Below the pieces are notes generated by a model. The model ran no database searches and had not been told where the DNA came from. It saw nothing but the letters and a program-made list of their open reading frames with translations. Of a stretch of DNA of 64,000 nucleotides, positions 1 through 9,262 are shown piece after piece. The DNA lies in contig JAFTZM010000021.1 in NCBI GenBank assembly GCA_017464525.1, forward strand, positions 1-64,000. Reading direction: 5' to 3'. Positions within the stretch are counted from its first letter, which is position 1. Each line of letters starts with the position of its first letter. The stretch comes from Clostridia bacterium. Its GTDB lineage: Bacteria; Bacillota; Clostridia; Oscillospirales; QAKW01. Position numbers and translations under genes: made by a program.

Positions 1-2
1 CC

Positions 3-725
3 GACTGCGGAAACAACCTCCATTACCATTTCAATCAAGGCAATCCCGAGATCAAGTATTTCAACTGTTCAAACTACAAGGGCAACAGAGGGACTTGTAC
101 CTCTACCCATTATGTCCGTGTAGATTTTCTGGAGCAAGTGGTACTTGGTGAGATCAAACGGCTAACGAAGTTTGCAAGCCATTATGAGGACGATTTCGTA
201 AAGGCCGTCATGGGCAGCTCTCAACAGAGTGTGGCACTTGACCGCAGACTCAAAGAAAAAGAACTTGCATCCTTGCAAGCCCGTGATGAAGAATTGGACG
301 GATTGTTTGAGCGCATTTATGAGGACAATGTTTCAGGTAAGCTCTCCGATGATCGCTTTTCTAAAATGTCAAGACGATATGAGGACGAGCAAAAGGAGAT
401 ATCCGAGAGGATAAAGACCCTACGCGCTGAAATGGATAAATTGAGCAGCAAGGCCGTAACAGCGGATATGTTCATTTCCACCGTCCGCAAATATACCAGG
501 GCAAAGGCATTAACGCCGCGTATGTTGAACGAACTGATCGACCGCATAGAGGTCCATCAGGCGGAGAAAATCGACGGCGAGTGGGTCCAGCACCTCACCA
601 TTCATTACAACTGTGTAGGGGCGATCTTCATTCCCGAAGTGTTCCCGCTGCCGGTGCCCGAGGTATCCGTAAATACAAGAAAGGGCGTAGTCGTAAACTA
701 CGCACCTTGCCAAATCGCTATATAA
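3..725 (+). CDS. Large serine recombinase, C-terminal part (5' end outside window)
   Basis: The gene enters from the left edge already in frame, so only about 240 C-terminal residues are visible. They begin with a Cys-containing segment (DCGNN and, further on, YFNCSNYKGNRGTC) that looks like the recombinase zinc beta-ribbon. A long charged coiled-coil stretch follows (about residues 45-155 of the visible part), then a tail of the DUF4368 kind (GEWVQHLTIHYN). In this family the N-terminal serine catalytic domain, not visible here, integrates and excises conjugative or mobilizable elements, and the recombinase gene usually sits at one end of its element. Its stop codon lies only 5 bp from the terminator hairpin of the convergent tRNA-Leu gene, so the element boundary is probably close. 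An inactive remnant cannot be excluded without the 5' part. Confidence 0.85.
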   Translation, partial: DCGNNLHYHFNQGNPEIKYFNCSNYKGNRGTCTSTHYVRVDFLEQVVLGEIKRLTKFASHYEDDFVKAVMGSSQQSVALDRRLKEKELASLQARDEELDGLFERIYEDNVSGKLSDDRFSKMSRRYEDEQKEISERIKTLRAEMDKLSSKAVTADMFISTVRKYTRAKALTPRMLNELIDRIEVHQAEKIDGEWVQHLTIHYNCVGAIFIPEVFPLPVPEVSVNTRKGVVVNYAPCQIAI

Positions 726-730
726 AGAAA

Positions 731-772
731 GCGAGTGTTCTACAACATTTCAAATGCTGTAAGAACACTCGC
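731..772 (-). terminator. Rho-independent terminator of tRNA-Leu
   Basis: An 11-bp perfect inverted repeat (GCGAGTGTTCT at 731-741, AGAACACTCGC at 762-772) continues inward with further pairing. On the minus strand it is followed by TTTCTTTATAT, as expected for a terminator of the leftward tRNA gene. On the plus strand no T-run follows, so it would terminate the recombinase transcript less well. The T-run overlaps the recombinase stop codon. Confidence 0.8.
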
Positions 773-774
773 CA

Positions 775-859
775 TGGTGCGAAAGACGGGACTTGAACCC
801 GTACGGTGTTAACCACACGCCCCTCAAACGTGCGCGTCTGCCAGTTCCGCCACTCTCGC
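775..859 (-). tRNA. tRNA-Leu(GAG)
   Basis: Read on the minus strand, the gene shows a 7-bp acceptor stem (GCGAGAG with CTTTCGC), the D-arm TGGCGGAACTGGCAGACGC typical of leucine tRNAs, and an anticodon stem CACGT/GCGTG around the loop TTGAGGG, giving anticodon GAG. It also has a short variable arm and the T-arm GGGTTCAAGTCCC. The terminal CCA is encoded (775-777). It decodes CUC/CUU. It has its own promoter and terminator. The neighbouring recombinase raises the question whether the tRNA 3' region marks an integration hot spot. Confidence 0.95.
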
Positions 860-871
860 AAATGCTCAATT

Positions 872-900
872 ATTATATCAGCAAAGTTTTAAAAAGTCAA
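872..900 (-). promoter_or_regulatory. Promoter of tRNA-Leu
   Basis: Minus-strand TTGACT (895-900) and TATAAT (872-877) are separated by 17 bp, a near-consensus sigma-A promoter ending about 12 bp before the mature tRNA 5' end. Confidence 0.85.
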
Positions 901-921
901 TACCTAATTCGGAAATTTCTC

Positions 922-950
922 TTGAAATCAGCGTATTTTTTTGTTATGAT
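922..950 (+). promoter_or_regulatory. Promoter of mtaB
   Basis: TTGAAA (922-927) and TATGAT (945-950) with a 17-bp spacer precede mtaB. It is back to back with the tRNA-Leu promoter, so the region between the two genes is fully accounted for. Confidence 0.65.
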
Positions 951-986
951 GTTACCATCTTAATAAAAAAGGCGGAAAGAAACAGC

Positions 987-2264
987 GTGAAAGCAGCTTT
1001 TTATACCCTTGGCTGTAAAGTCAATCAATATGATACTCAAGTAATGCGGGATCAGTTGGAGCAGGCGGGATACCAAACCGTTCCCTTTGATGATCCGGCA
1101 GATATATATGTGATCAACACCTGCACCGTTACCCAGATCTCAGACAAAAAATCCCGGCAGATGGTCTCTCGAGCGAAACGAAATCATCCGGGTTGTATTT
1201 TGATCGTATGCGGATGCTTTTCCCAGGTGGCGCCCCAAACCGCCGCAGCGCTGGAGGGGGTAGACATTGTGCTGGGCACCTCAAACAGAAAAGATATTTT
1301 AACTTACATTGAAAAATTCAAGGCGACCCAAATGCAGATCGTTGATGTGGATAATTGCGGCACCCTGGAAAAAGAAGAGATCCATTCCTTCGGGGAAAAA
1401 AACCGAGCTGTTTTAAAAATCGAGGATGGGTGCGAAAATTTCTGTTCCTACTGCCTCATCCCCTTTGCACGGGGGCGGATCCGTTCCAAGCCTCTTCCCA
1501 TCATCCGGAAAGAAACGGAGGCGCTGGCTGCTAAAGGATATCACGAGATCGTACTGACCGGGATCCATCTTGCCTCCTATGGTAAAGAAAGCGGTGTCCC
1601 TTGCTTGGAAAAGGCGATTTTTGAGGCTGCTGCCGTTCCCGGTATCGAACGGATCCGGCTGGGCTCCCTGGAGCCTCGCATCATTCAGCCGGGATTTTTA
1701 GATCAGATCAAGGAAGTCCGGCAGCTTTGCCACCATTTTCATCTCTCCCTGCAAAGCGGTTGCAACAAGACCCTTCGTACCATGAACCGGCATTATACCG
1801 CAGAAGAATATGAGCAGGCGGTACAGCTTCTGCGAAGCACCTTCCCCGATTGTTCCATCACCACTGACATTATTGTGGGCTTTCCCGGTGAGACCGAGGA
1901 GGATTTTACGGAAAGTCTTGCCTTTGCAAATAAAATAGGGTTTGCTAAAATCCATATCTTCCCCTATTCCCCACGCAAAGGAACCCGTGCCGCCGCCATG
2001 GACGGGCAGCTTTCTAAAGCCGTTAAGGCCGAACGGGTCAACCGTATGGAAGAGATCGAGGCAGAAACCCGTCTTGATTTCTGGCAAAAAATGATCGGCA
2101 CCACCCAGATCGTATTGCCGGAGGAAGAAAAAAACGGATATCTCCACGGCTTCACCCAGAATTATTGCCCTGTTCGCTGGAAAGGATCCCCCAGCGACCT
2201 TCCGGTATCCATCAAGATCACCGGGGCAGACAAAGAAAGCCTGATCGGTTCAGAAATCCATTAA
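987..2264 (+). CDS. mtaB: tRNA t6A37 methylthiotransferase MtaB
   Basis: The 425-residue protein is a radical-SAM methylthiotransferase that converts t6A to ms2t6A at position 37 of ANN-decoding tRNAs. Visible are the N-terminal UPF0004 domain (LGCKVNQYDTQ, then NTCTVT and VCGCFSQ, giving the three cysteines of the second iron-sulfur cluster), the radical-SAM motif CENFCSYCLIPFARG (CxxxCxxC), and a C-terminal TRAM-like region. The NQYDTQ form and the overall length point to MtaB rather than MiaB. The start is GTG at 987 behind a modest AGGCGG site. The gene is monocistronic, followed by a bidirectional terminator. It functionally follows TsaD (54805-55818), which helps make the t6A substrate. 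Confidence 0.93.
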   Translation: MKAAFYTLGCKVNQYDTQVMRDQLEQAGYQTVPFDDPADIYVINTCTVTQISDKKSRQMVSRAKRNHPGCILIVCGCFSQVAPQTAAALEGVDIVLGTSNRKDILTYIEKFKATQMQIVDVDNCGTLEKEEIHSFGEKNRAVLKIEDGCENFCSYCLIPFARGRIRSKPLPIIRKETEALAAKGYHEIVLTGIHLASYGKESGVPCLEKAIFEAAAVPGIERIRLGSLEPRIIQPGFLDQIKEVRQLCHHFHLSLQSGCNKTLRTMNRHYTAEEYEQAVQLLRSTFPDCSITTDIIVGFPGETEEDFTESLAFANKIGFAKIHIFPYSPRKGTRAAAMDGQLSKAVKAERVNRMEEIEAETRLDFWQKMIGTTQIVLPEEEKNGYLHGFTQNYCPVRWKGSPSDLPVSIKITGADKESLIGSEIH

Positions 2265-2298
2265 AAAATGCGATGCTCGTAAGAGCATCGCATTTTGT
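2265..2298. terminator. Bidirectional terminator between mtaB and the alaS operon
   Basis: A 14-bp perfect stem (2265-2278 with 2283-2296) around loop GTAA, with A-tract on the left and T-tract on the right, serves both convergent transcripts. Confidence 0.9.
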
Positions 2299-2993
2299 TA
2301 TACTTTGCGGATGATTCCCATTGGGGTCTGCTGACCGCTTTGCCCCAGAGGATTGTCCTTCAGGATACGGGCATAGAGGGTACGATCCATGCTTTCATCG
2401 GAAATACCGAGGATCACACCGTCGATATCGTTAATATCAACGATGCAAACATCAAAGCCGATCCGCTCCTTGATCTGAACGGCAACCTTATCGGGATCCT
2501 TAGGGCCCAGCACCACATAATGATTATAGGGCGGGATGGTGCAATCGCAGGGGCCATCGATGGAACGTGCCTTAGGGCCGGCAATATCATAAAAGATACC
2601 CCGCTTACCGAAAAGCTTGCCCAAGGCAGACCAGAAGGCGGCCCAAAGGATCTTCATCGTTCCGCACTCCTGCAAAGCCATTTCCATTGTTTGGGGAATG
2701 CTCAGGCCAATGCCATAGGGAGATTTATATACGAACTTGCAGAGAAGCTTGGCCAAGGGGCGAGGCTTGATCTCCTCCATGGGGATGGCACGCTTCTGGG
2801 TGCAAGCAACGCACTTTTCAGAGATGAAAAGTACATCGCCCTCCTCCATAATATCCTTGGCGTATTTTTCGCAGACATCCTCGATCTTATCCTGATCGGT
2901 GATCACATGAGTCTTAATGGGCAGGCGGCGGTAGCTCACACCGTCCACCTCGATGATTTCATTTTTCCCTTCGTTGGGTTTCAATTCAGCCAT
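2298..2993 (-). CDS. CofE-like F420-0:gamma-glutamyl ligase family protein
   Basis: The 231-residue protein resembles the family of coenzyme F420-0:L-glutamate ligase (CofE). Supporting stretches are the N-terminal LPIKTHVITDQDKIEDV segment, EGDVLFISEKCVACTQKRAI, and the later GPCDCTIPPYNHYVVLGP and DINDIDGVILG. In methanogens and actinobacteria CofE adds glutamates to F420. No other F420 genes are in this window and Clostridia generally do not make F420, so the actual substrate is unknown. It is the last gene of the alaS-hit-phosphoribosyltransferase set, 14 bp after the phosphoribosyltransferase, with a good AGGAGG site. A role tied to a nucleotide or phosphoribosyl substrate is my inference from position only. 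Confidence 0.7.
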   Translation of the reverse strand: MAELKPNEGKNEIIEVDGVSYRRLPIKTHVITDQDKIEDVCEKYAKDIMEEGDVLFISEKCVACTQKRAIPMEEIKPRPLAKLLCKFVYKSPYGIGLSIPQTMEMALQECGTMKILWAAFWSALGKLFGKRGIFYDIAGPKARSIDGPCDCTIPPYNHYVVLGPKDPDKVAVQIKERIGFDVCIVDINDIDGVILGISDESMDRTLYARILKDNPLGQSGQQTPMGIIRKV

Positions 2994-3007
2994 TTTAAAA
3001 CCTCCTA

Positions 3008-3547
3008 TTATTTAAAGAATAAGGGCAGGGGTGCCAGGGTGATGATATCCTCACGCTCATAGGCGTCTCCTTCTGCCAGAATCGCCATTTTAGCCACGAT
3101 CTCGCCGCCGGCAGCGGTTACCAGCTGCTCCAATGCCCGGAGAGATTCACCGGTGGAGATCACATCATCCACGATCACCACCCGTTTCCCGCACATTGCT
3201 TCCTTATCTGCACCGTCGATGCAAAGGATCTGCTTGTGATCGGTGGTGATGGAGTTTACCTCAACGGTAAAAACATCCTTCATATAAAGTTTTGGCGCTT
3301 TACGGGCCAGAATATACCGATTTTCGCCGGATTGACGTGCCATTTCATGGATCAGGGGAATTCCTTTGGATTCTGCGGTGATCATGATATCGTGGGGAGG
3401 CATTTTTTTGATGAGATCCCGGGCGCAGGCTTCGGTCAGTTCCACATCGCCGAAGATCACAAACGCCGCAATATCCAGATGCTCATTGACCGGGCAGATG
3501 GGAAGATCACGTTCCAAGCCGGCAACCTTTAACTTATAAGTATCCAT
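3008..3547 (-). CDS. Phosphoribosyltransferase (adenine PRTase-like)
   Basis: The 179-residue protein carries the PRPP-binding signature VVIVDDVISTGES near residues 125-137 and an upstream DIMITAESKGIPL segment, as in adenine and xanthine phosphoribosyltransferases. It should transfer ribose-5-phosphate from PRPP to a nucleobase. The start at 3547 (MDTYKLK) was chosen because GAGGAGGT lies just upstream; an in-frame start 6 codons earlier has no such site. It lies between the HIT gene and the CofE-like gene. The base specificity is not readable by eye; it may be a regulator-like or specialised PRTase rather than true Apt. Confidence 0.8.
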   Translation of the reverse strand: MDTYKLKVAGLERDLPICPVNEHLDIAAFVIFGDVELTEACARDLIKKMPPHDIMITAESKGIPLIHEMARQSGENRYILARKAPKLYMKDVFTVEVNSITTDHKQILCIDGADKEAMCGKRVVIVDDVISTGESLRALEQLVTAAGGEIVAKMAILAEGDAYEREDIITLAPLPLFFK

Positions 3548-3558
3548 TCTGTACCTCC

Positions 3559-3900
3559 TCAACACATAGAGAGGGAAAGCTGCTCGCCTCCCAAAATATG
3601 ATAATGAAGATGGAATACACTCTGGCCAGCGTAGGCATTGCAGTTGCTCACCACACGGAAGCCCTCTTCCAATTTCAATTCTTTGGCAAGCTTTGCGATC
3701 ACCTCAAAAATATGGGCGACCACGGCGCTGTTTTCTTCGTTGATCTCCATCATGTTGGCAATATGGGTCTTGGGGATCACTAAAACATGAACCTTAGCCA
3801 TGGGATTCAGGTCGTAAAAGGCCAATACCTGATCATCCTCATACACCTTATTGCTGGGGATCTCCCCTGCTGCGATCTTACAAAAAATGCAATCCTTCAT
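3559..3900 (-). CDS. HIT-family nucleotide-binding hydrolase (HinT-like)
   Basis: The 113-residue protein starts with the typical CIFCKIAAGEIPSNKVYEDD and ends with the histidine triad HLHYHILGG. Such proteins hydrolyse AMP-lysine, aminoacyl-adenylates and related phosphoramidates. The position 10 bp after alaS fits a role in clearing aminoacyl-adenylates, but that is inference. The start at 3900 has GAGGAATGT upstream. Length is normal for a HinT protein. Confidence 0.9.
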   Translation of the reverse strand: MKDCIFCKIAAGEIPSNKVYEDDQVLAFYDLNPMAKVHVLVIPKTHIANMMEINEENSAVVAHIFEVIAKLAKELKLEEGFRVVSNCNAYAGQSVFHLHYHILGGEQLSLSMC

Positions 3901-3910
3901 TTTACATTCC

Positions 3911-6535
3911 TCATTTCATCATTTCAGTAACAAAGCCTACGACTTGGCTAAGAGCATCCTCCACCTTGGATACATCGCCGATACCGGCCATGGCGCTATC
4001 GGGCTTACCGCCGCCCTTACCGCCGGTCACACCGGCAACAAGGCCCACCAGCTTGCCGGCAGCAACACCCTTTTCAACAGCCTCCTTGCTGCAAACAGTT
4101 ACCAGATTTCCCTTGGAGCCGGAAACATTTGCCAGAACTGCAACAAAGCTGCTCTGCTTTTCCTTCAATTCATCGCCCAGCTGACGCAGCGCTTTTACAT
4201 CGCCATCCTTCATCACAGAGGTAACGATGCGGATGCCATTTACTTCAACAGCAGAATCGAACAGGGAGCCGGATTCCTGCGCAGCCAGTTTCTTATTCGC
4301 AGCCTCCAATGCAGCCTTCATAGCACGCATTTCTTCCACCATAGACTTGCACTTGGGAACCAGGTTCTGGGGAGAATTACACTTCAGGACAGCAGCTGCC
4401 TCCTGGATATCCTTCTGATAAGCATTCATCAGGTTTAATGCGCCCCGGCCGGTCACCGCTTCGATACGGCGCACACCGGAGGCCACCCCGTTTTCGCTGA
4501 GGATCTTGAACATTCCCAGATACGAGGTATTATCCACATGGGTACCGCCGCAAAGCTCCATGGAGAAATCGGGAACCTCCACCACCCGCACACGGTTGCC
4601 GTACTTTTCACCGAAGAGTGCCATGGCACCCTTGGCCCGGGCCTCGTTGATATCGCACTCATAATTAATGACAAGACGGCCCTGCATAATGATATCGTTG
4701 ATCCGGTTTTCAACTGTTTTCAGTTCATCCGCAGTAAGGGCAGAAAAATGGGTAAAGTCAAAGCGGACAGCATGCTCATTGACCAACTGACCGGCCTGCT
4801 CCACATGATCCCCCAGCGTTTCACGCAGGGCAGCATGCAGCAGGTGAGCGGCGGTGTGGTTGCGGCGGATATTATCCCGGCGTTCCACATCAATAGCGGC
4901 TCTGACGGTATCATCCACACGCAGAACGCCCTTTTTCATGACGCCCATATGCAGGAAAATGCCAGAAGCATTTTTGGTGGTATTTTCGACGGTAAAGGTC
5001 ATTTCAGGGGTACGGATCTCACCGATATCTCCTACCTGACCGCCGCCTTCTGCATAAAAAGAGGTTCTGTTGAGAACAACGATGGCCTTCATCCCCTCGG
5101 TGATCACATTTCTCTGCTCGCCGTCCACGATCAAAGCCAGTACCTGGGCTTCGATATGGTTCTGGGTATAACCGAAGAAATCGGTTTTTTCAATTCCATC
5201 CAAGGAAACGCCGTCGCTCTTCCAGGATTCTGCATCGGCGGCCTTACGGGAGGAACGAGCCTGCTTCCGCTGCTCTTCCATATGCTGATTGAAGCCTTCC
5301 TCATCCACCTTCATACCCTTCTCCTCCAGGATGTCACGGGTAAGATCCAGAGGAAATCCATAGGTATCATAAAGCTTGAAGGCATCCTTGCCGGAAAGAA
5401 CACCGCCGTTTACGGTCAGCTCCTCCAGAATGGCAAGACCCTGATCGATGGTTTTAGAGAACGCTTCTTCTTCATGAGAGATCACGTTCATGATCAATGT
5501 CTGCTTACCGATCAGTTCAGGATAACCCATCTTGTTTTCCCGGATCACCACCTTACAGAGCTCGGGAAGGAAGGCATGATCGATCCCCAGAAGCTTGCCA
5601 TGGCGGGCGGCACGGCGGATCAGCCGGCGCAGTACATATCCACGCCCCTCATTGGAGGGGATAACACCGTCGCAGATCATAAAGGTAGAAGCACGGGCAT
5701 GATCGGTAATGGCACGGATGGAGATATCCTTTTTGGGATCCTCGCCGTAGGTCACATTGGCGATCTTACAAACCGTATCCAGGATCTTGCGGATGGTATC
5801 CACTTCAAACATATTATCTACGCCCTGGATCACGCAGGCCAGGCGCTCAAGGCCCATGCCGGTATCGATATTTTTATGCTCCAGCTCGGTATAGGTACCG
5901 TCCCCCATATTATTGAACTGGGAGAACACGTTGTTCCAAATCTCCATATAGCGGTCACAGTCGCAACCGGGCTTGCAATCAGGAGAACCGCAGCCGTATT
6001 TGATCCCACGGTCAAAATAGATCTCGCTGCAGGGGCCGCAGGGGCCGGTTCCGTGCTCCCAGAAATTATCAGCCTTACCCAAACGGACGATCCGTTCCTC
6101 AGGCACGCCGATCTGATCCCGCCAAATGGCATAGGCCTCTTCGTCGCTTTCATAAATAGAGGGCCAAAGCAGATCGGCAGGGATCTCCATGGTCTCGGTC
6201 AAAAATTCCCAGGCCCACTGAATTGCTTCCTCCTTAAAATAATCGCCGAAGGAAAAGTTACCCAGCATCTCAAAATAGGTGCCGTGACGGGCGGTATGAC
6301 CCACGCGCTCCAGATCAGGGGTACGGATACATTTCTGGCAAGTGGTGACCCGCTTACTGGGCGGAGTGACCTCGCCGGTGAAAAACTTCTTCATGGGTGC
6401 CATACCGGAATTGATCAGCAGCAAGGATTTATCGTTTTTCGGAACCAAGGGAAAGCTATCCAGCCGAAGATGGCCCTTGGATTCAAAAAACATAAGATAC
6501 TTTTCTCTGATCTTATTCAAACTCATGTACTTCAT
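3911..6535 (-). CDS. alaS: Alanyl-tRNA synthetase
   Basis: The 874-residue class II synthetase has the complete family layout: a catalytic core (INSGMAPMKKFFTGEV, TPDLERVGHTARHGTYFEMLGNFSFGDYFKEE), the tRNA-recognition domain, the editing domain with HTAAHLLHAALRE and the zinc-binding CGGTH motif, and the C-terminal C-Ala domain. A Cys-rich insertion (CGSPDCKPGCDCD, about residues 180-195) is present, as in some other bacterial AlaRS. The start at 6535 follows an AAGGAG site; a second ATG 3 codons later is possible. It is the first gene of a four-gene operon and is preceded by an alanine T-box, so it is expected to rise when uncharged tRNA-Ala accumulates. Confidence 0.97.
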   Translation of the reverse strand: MKYMSLNKIREKYLMFFESKGHLRLDSFPLVPKNDKSLLLINSGMAPMKKFFTGEVTPPSKRVTTCQKCIRTPDLERVGHTARHGTYFEMLGNFSFGDYFKEEAIQWAWEFLTETMEIPADLLWPSIYESDEEAYAIWRDQIGVPEERIVRLGKADNFWEHGTGPCGPCSEIYFDRGIKYGCGSPDCKPGCDCDRYMEIWNNVFSQFNNMGDGTYTELEHKNIDTGMGLERLACVIQGVDNMFEVDTIRKILDTVCKIANVTYGEDPKKDISIRAITDHARASTFMICDGVIPSNEGRGYVLRRLIRRAARHGKLLGIDHAFLPELCKVVIRENKMGYPELIGKQTLIMNVISHEEEAFSKTIDQGLAILEELTVNGGVLSGKDAFKLYDTYGFPLDLTRDILEEKGMKVDEEGFNQHMEEQRKQARSSRKAADAESWKSDGVSLDGIEKTDFFGYTQNHIEAQVLALIVDGEQRNVITEGMKAIVVLNRTSFYAEGGGQVGDIGEIRTPEMTFTVENTTKNASGIFLHMGVMKKGVLRVDDTVRAAIDVERRDNIRRNHTAAHLLHAALRETLGDHVEQAGQLVNEHAVRFDFTHFSALTADELKTVENRINDIIMQGRLVINYECDINEARAKGAMALFGEKYGNRVRVVEVPDFSMELCGGTHVDNTSYLGMFKILSENGVASGVRRIEAVTGRGALNLMNAYQKDIQEAAAVLKCNSPQNLVPKCKSMVEEMRAMKAALEAANKKLAAQESGSLFDSAVEVNGIRIVTSVMKDGDVKALRQLGDELKEKQSSFVAVLANVSGSKGNLVTVCSKEAVEKGVAAGKLVGLVAGVTGGKGGGKPDSAMAGIGDVSKVEDALSQVVGFVTEMMK

Positions 6536-6559
6536 AAACCTATTTCTCCTTCAAAAATA

Positions 6560-6768
6560 TAAAAGCACCCTCAGACCAAACAGGGACGGATCAGATCCGC
6601 GGTACCACCCTGATTGCACCGAAAGTGCCACTCATTCTTAAGCCGTTAACGCCGACCAAACGGTTTTGCTCGAAAAAACAGCCGCCGCTGACCCTTCTGC
6701 AAAAGGCTCTCACCAATGCCTTTCTCTCTGTACGCAGCCGAAAAAGCGGGATTTTTCGTCATCGCCAT
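6560..6768 (-). promoter_or_regulatory. T-box riboswitch of alaS (alanine)
   Basis: On the minus strand the leader holds the conserved T-box AGGGTGGTACCGCG (6598-6611), upstream AGAGAGAAAGGC...TGGTGAGAGCC typical of stem I, and a downstream CCCT/AGGG hairpin followed by GCTTTTATATTTTT. A GCT triplet at 6680-6682 is my candidate specifier codon for alanine, though a GCG/GCN just beside it is also possible. Binding of uncharged tRNA-Ala would stabilise the anti-terminator formed between the T-box and the following CGTCCCT. Confidence 0.9.
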
Positions 6769-6776
6769 ACTCTTTT

Positions 6777-6804
6777 AGTATACCACAGTTTTGCACGGTG
6801 TCAA
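6777..6804 (-). promoter_or_regulatory. Promoter of the alaS operon
   Basis: Minus-strand TTGACA (6799-6804) and TATACT (6777-6782) are separated by 16 bp. It begins only 12 bp beyond the T-run of the leuS terminator. Confidence 0.85.
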
Positions 6805-6815
6805 GCGAAAATACG

Positions 6816-6853
6816 AAAATTCAAGCCGGGAAACTTTTGTTTCCCGGCTTGAA
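6816..6853 (-). terminator. Terminator of the smc-leuS operon
   Basis: A 15-bp perfect stem (6820-6834 with 6839-6853) with a 4-nt loop is followed on the minus strand by TTTT. It lies 4 bp after the leuS stop codon. Confidence 0.92.
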
Positions 6854-6856
6854 GAA

Positions 6857-9262
6857 TTATTTGATGATCAGATTGATGAGCTTGCCTTTCACGTAGATCA
6901 CCTTAACCACGTTTTTACCCTCCAAAAGGGCGCTGATCTTATCGTCTGCAGAGACAATATCCATTACCTCATCCTGAGATGCCTCGGCAGGGATCATCAC
7001 ACGGCTCTTGATCTTCCCCAGAACCTGAACGGCGATCTCCACCTCGGAGGCCTTAGTCTTTGCCTCATCGTATACCGGCCAGGGAGCATAGGTCATATCG
7101 CCTTCAAACCCGGCAGCCTCCCACATCTCCTCGCCCAAGTGGGGGGCGAAGGGATAAAGCATTTTGATATAGATCTCCAGCTCCTTTTTGTTGATGCTTC
7201 CCTTGGCAGAGATCTCATTGATCAGGCTCATCAGAGCGGCAAGAGCGGTATTCATCTTCAGGTGATCGATATCCTCGCCCACCTTTTTGATGGTCAAATG
7301 GAATGCACGCTCCAATTCAGGGGAGATAGCATCCCCTTCCACAACGCTATCCAGCAGGTTATAGGACTTTTCCAGGAACCGCTTACAACCCTTGATGCTG
7401 GCGGTGTTCCAGGGAGCGCTCTTTTCAAAGTCGCCAATGAACATCTCATAGGTACGAAGGGTGTCTGCGCCGTAATCACGAACGATATCATCGGGATTGA
7501 CTACATTCCCGCGGGATTTGGACATCTTCTCGCCGCCTTCGCCCAAAATCATACCATGGGAGGTACGCTTTGCATAGGGCTCGGGGGTCTTGACCACGCC
7601 GATATCATAAAGGAACTTATGCCAGAAGCGGCTGTAAAGCAAGTGAAGGGTAGTATGCTCCATCCCGCCGTTATACCAATCCACAGGTCCCCAATATTCC
7701 AGCGCTTCCTCAGAAGCCAGGGCATCATCGTTATGGGGATCCATATAGCGGAGAAAATACCAGGAGGAACCGGCCCACTGGGGCATGGTGTCCGTTTCCC
7801 GCTTGGCGGCAGCGCCGCAGCAGGGGCAGGTGGTATTAACAAAGCTATCCATAGCGGCCAGGGGGCTCTCACCGTTATCGGTAGGCTCATAGCTTTCTAC
7901 ATCGGGCAGGAGCAAGGGCAGCTGATCCTCGGGAACAGCAACCGGGCCGCACTTGGGGCAATGCACGATGGGAATGGGTTCGCCCCAATAACGCTGGCGG
8001 GAGAATACCCAGTCGCGCAGTTTAAAGTTCGTCTTAGGCTCGCCCTTGCCGATGGATGCCAGAAACTCAATGATCTTTTTCTTGGCATCCTCCACAGAAA
8101 GGCCATCCAAGAAGCCGCTGTTCATCATGGTTCCGGTGGCCACATCGGTGAAGGCCGCCTCGGAGATATCGCCGCCGGCCACCACCTGAATGATGGGCAG
8201 ATCAAAGACCTTGGCAAAATCATAGTCCCGGGTATCATGGGCAGGTACTGCCATGATGGCACCGGTACCGTAGGACATCAGAACATAGTCGGATACAAAG
8301 ATGGGAATCTCCTTATCGTTCACGGGATTGATGCCCTTGATGCCCTGCAGCATCACGCCGGTCTTATCCTTCACCAGCTCGGTACGCTCAAAATCACTCT
8401 TTGCAGCAGCAGTATTGCGGTAGTTGATCACTTCATCATAGTTGGAAAGCTGATCCTTATATTGATCGATCATGGGATGCTCAGGAGCAATTACCATATA
8501 AGTAGCGCCGAAAAGGGTATCGGGACGGGTGGTATAAACCTCCAGCTCGCTGCCAACGGTAGTGCCGAAGCGAACGGTGGCGCCGGTGGACTTCCCGATC
8601 CAGTTCAGCTGCTGCGTTTTAACACGCTCGATAAAGTCAACGCCCTCCAGACCTTCGATCAGCTTATCAGCATACTCGGTGATCTTCAGCATCCACTGGC
8701 TCTTGACCTTATGAACGACGGGGCTGGCGCAACGCTCACAAACACCGTTGACCACCTCTTCATTGGCAAGAACGACCTTACAGCCGGTACACCAGTTTAC
8801 ATTCATTTCCTTTTTATAGGCAAGGCCCTTTTTAAAGAGTTGCAGGAAGATCCATTGGGTCCACTTATAATAGCTGGGATCAGTGGTATTGACCTCACGG
8901 CTCCAATCAAAGGAAAGGCCGAGGGATTTCAGCTGGCTCTTGAACCGAGCGATATTATTTTCGGTAACGATGGCGGGATGGATCTTGTTCTTGATAGCAA
9001 AGTTTTCGGTAGGCAATCCGAACGCATCCCAACCCATGGGATACAGCACATTATAGCCTTCCATCCGCTTCTTACGGCTTACGATATCCAGCGCCGTATA
9101 GGAACGGGGGTGGCCCACGTGCAGGCCCTGGCCGGAAGGATAAGGGAACTCAACCAGTGCATAGAATTTCGGCTTATCATGGTTGATCTCTACCTTATAG
9201 CTTTCATGCTCATCCCAATACTTCTGCCATTTTTTCTCAATGGCACTATACTCATACTTCAT
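6857..9262 (-). CDS. leuS: Leucyl-tRNA synthetase
   Basis: The 801-residue class I synthetase shows the HIGH-type motif [18 protein letters not shown] near residue 40, the CP1 editing region with [15 protein letters not shown], a zinc-knuckle-like CTGCKVV...CERC segment, and [13 protein letters not shown] near residue 570. Length fits the bacterial type. The start at 9262 (MKYEYSA) was chosen because GAGGGGGAAG lies 8 nt upstream; an in-frame start 6 codons earlier lies inside rsfS with no such site. It overlaps the 3' end of rsfS by 11 bp and is the last gene of the smc operon. Unlike alaS and pheST it has no T-box of its own here. Confidence 0.97.
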   Translation of the reverse strand: MKYEYSAIEKKWQKYWDEHESYKVEINHDKPKFYALVEFPYPSGQGLHVGHPRSYTALDIVSRKKRMEGYNVLYPMGWDAFGLPTENFAIKNKIHPAIVTENNIARFKSQLKSLGLSFDWSREVNTTDPSYYKWTQWIFLQLFKKGLAYKKEMNVNWCTGCKVVLANEEVVNGVCERCASPVVHKVKSQWMLKITEYADKLIEGLEGVDFIERVKTQQLNWIGKSTGATVRFGTTVGSELEVYTTRPDTLFGATYMVIAPEHPMIDQYKDQLSNYDEVINYRNTAAAKSDFERTELVKDKTGVMLQGIKGINPVNDKEIPIFVSDYVLMSYGTGAIMAVPAHDTRDYDFAKVFDLPIIQVVAGGDISEAAFTDVATGTMMNSGFLDGLSVEDAKKKIIEFLASIGKGEPKTNFKLRDWVFSRQRYWGEPIPIVHCPKCGPVAVPEDQLPLLLPDVESYEPTDNGESPLAAMDSFVNTTCPCCGAAAKRETDTMPQWAGSSWYFLRYMDPHNDDALASEEALEYWGPVDWYNGGMEHTTLHLLYSRFWHKFLYDIGVVKTPEPYAKRTSHGMILGEGGEKMSKSRGNVVNPDDIVRDYGADTLRTYEMFIGDFEKSAPWNTASIKGCKRFLEKSYNLLDSVVEGDAISPELERAFHLTIKKVGEDIDHLKMNTALAALMSLINEISAKGSINKKELEIYIKMLYPFAPHLGEEMWEAAGFEGDMTYAPWPVYDEAKTKASEVEIAVQVLGKIKSRVMIPAEASQDEVMDIVSADDKISALLEGKNVVKVIYVKGKLINLIIK

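Noticed and set aside
4538-6562. A 674-codon open frame antisense to alaS
   Set aside because: It lies opposite a certain alaS gene, has no family similarity I can see and arises from codon bias in the GC-rich antisense frame. Similar long antisense frames opposite leuS, smc and pheT were dropped for the same reason.
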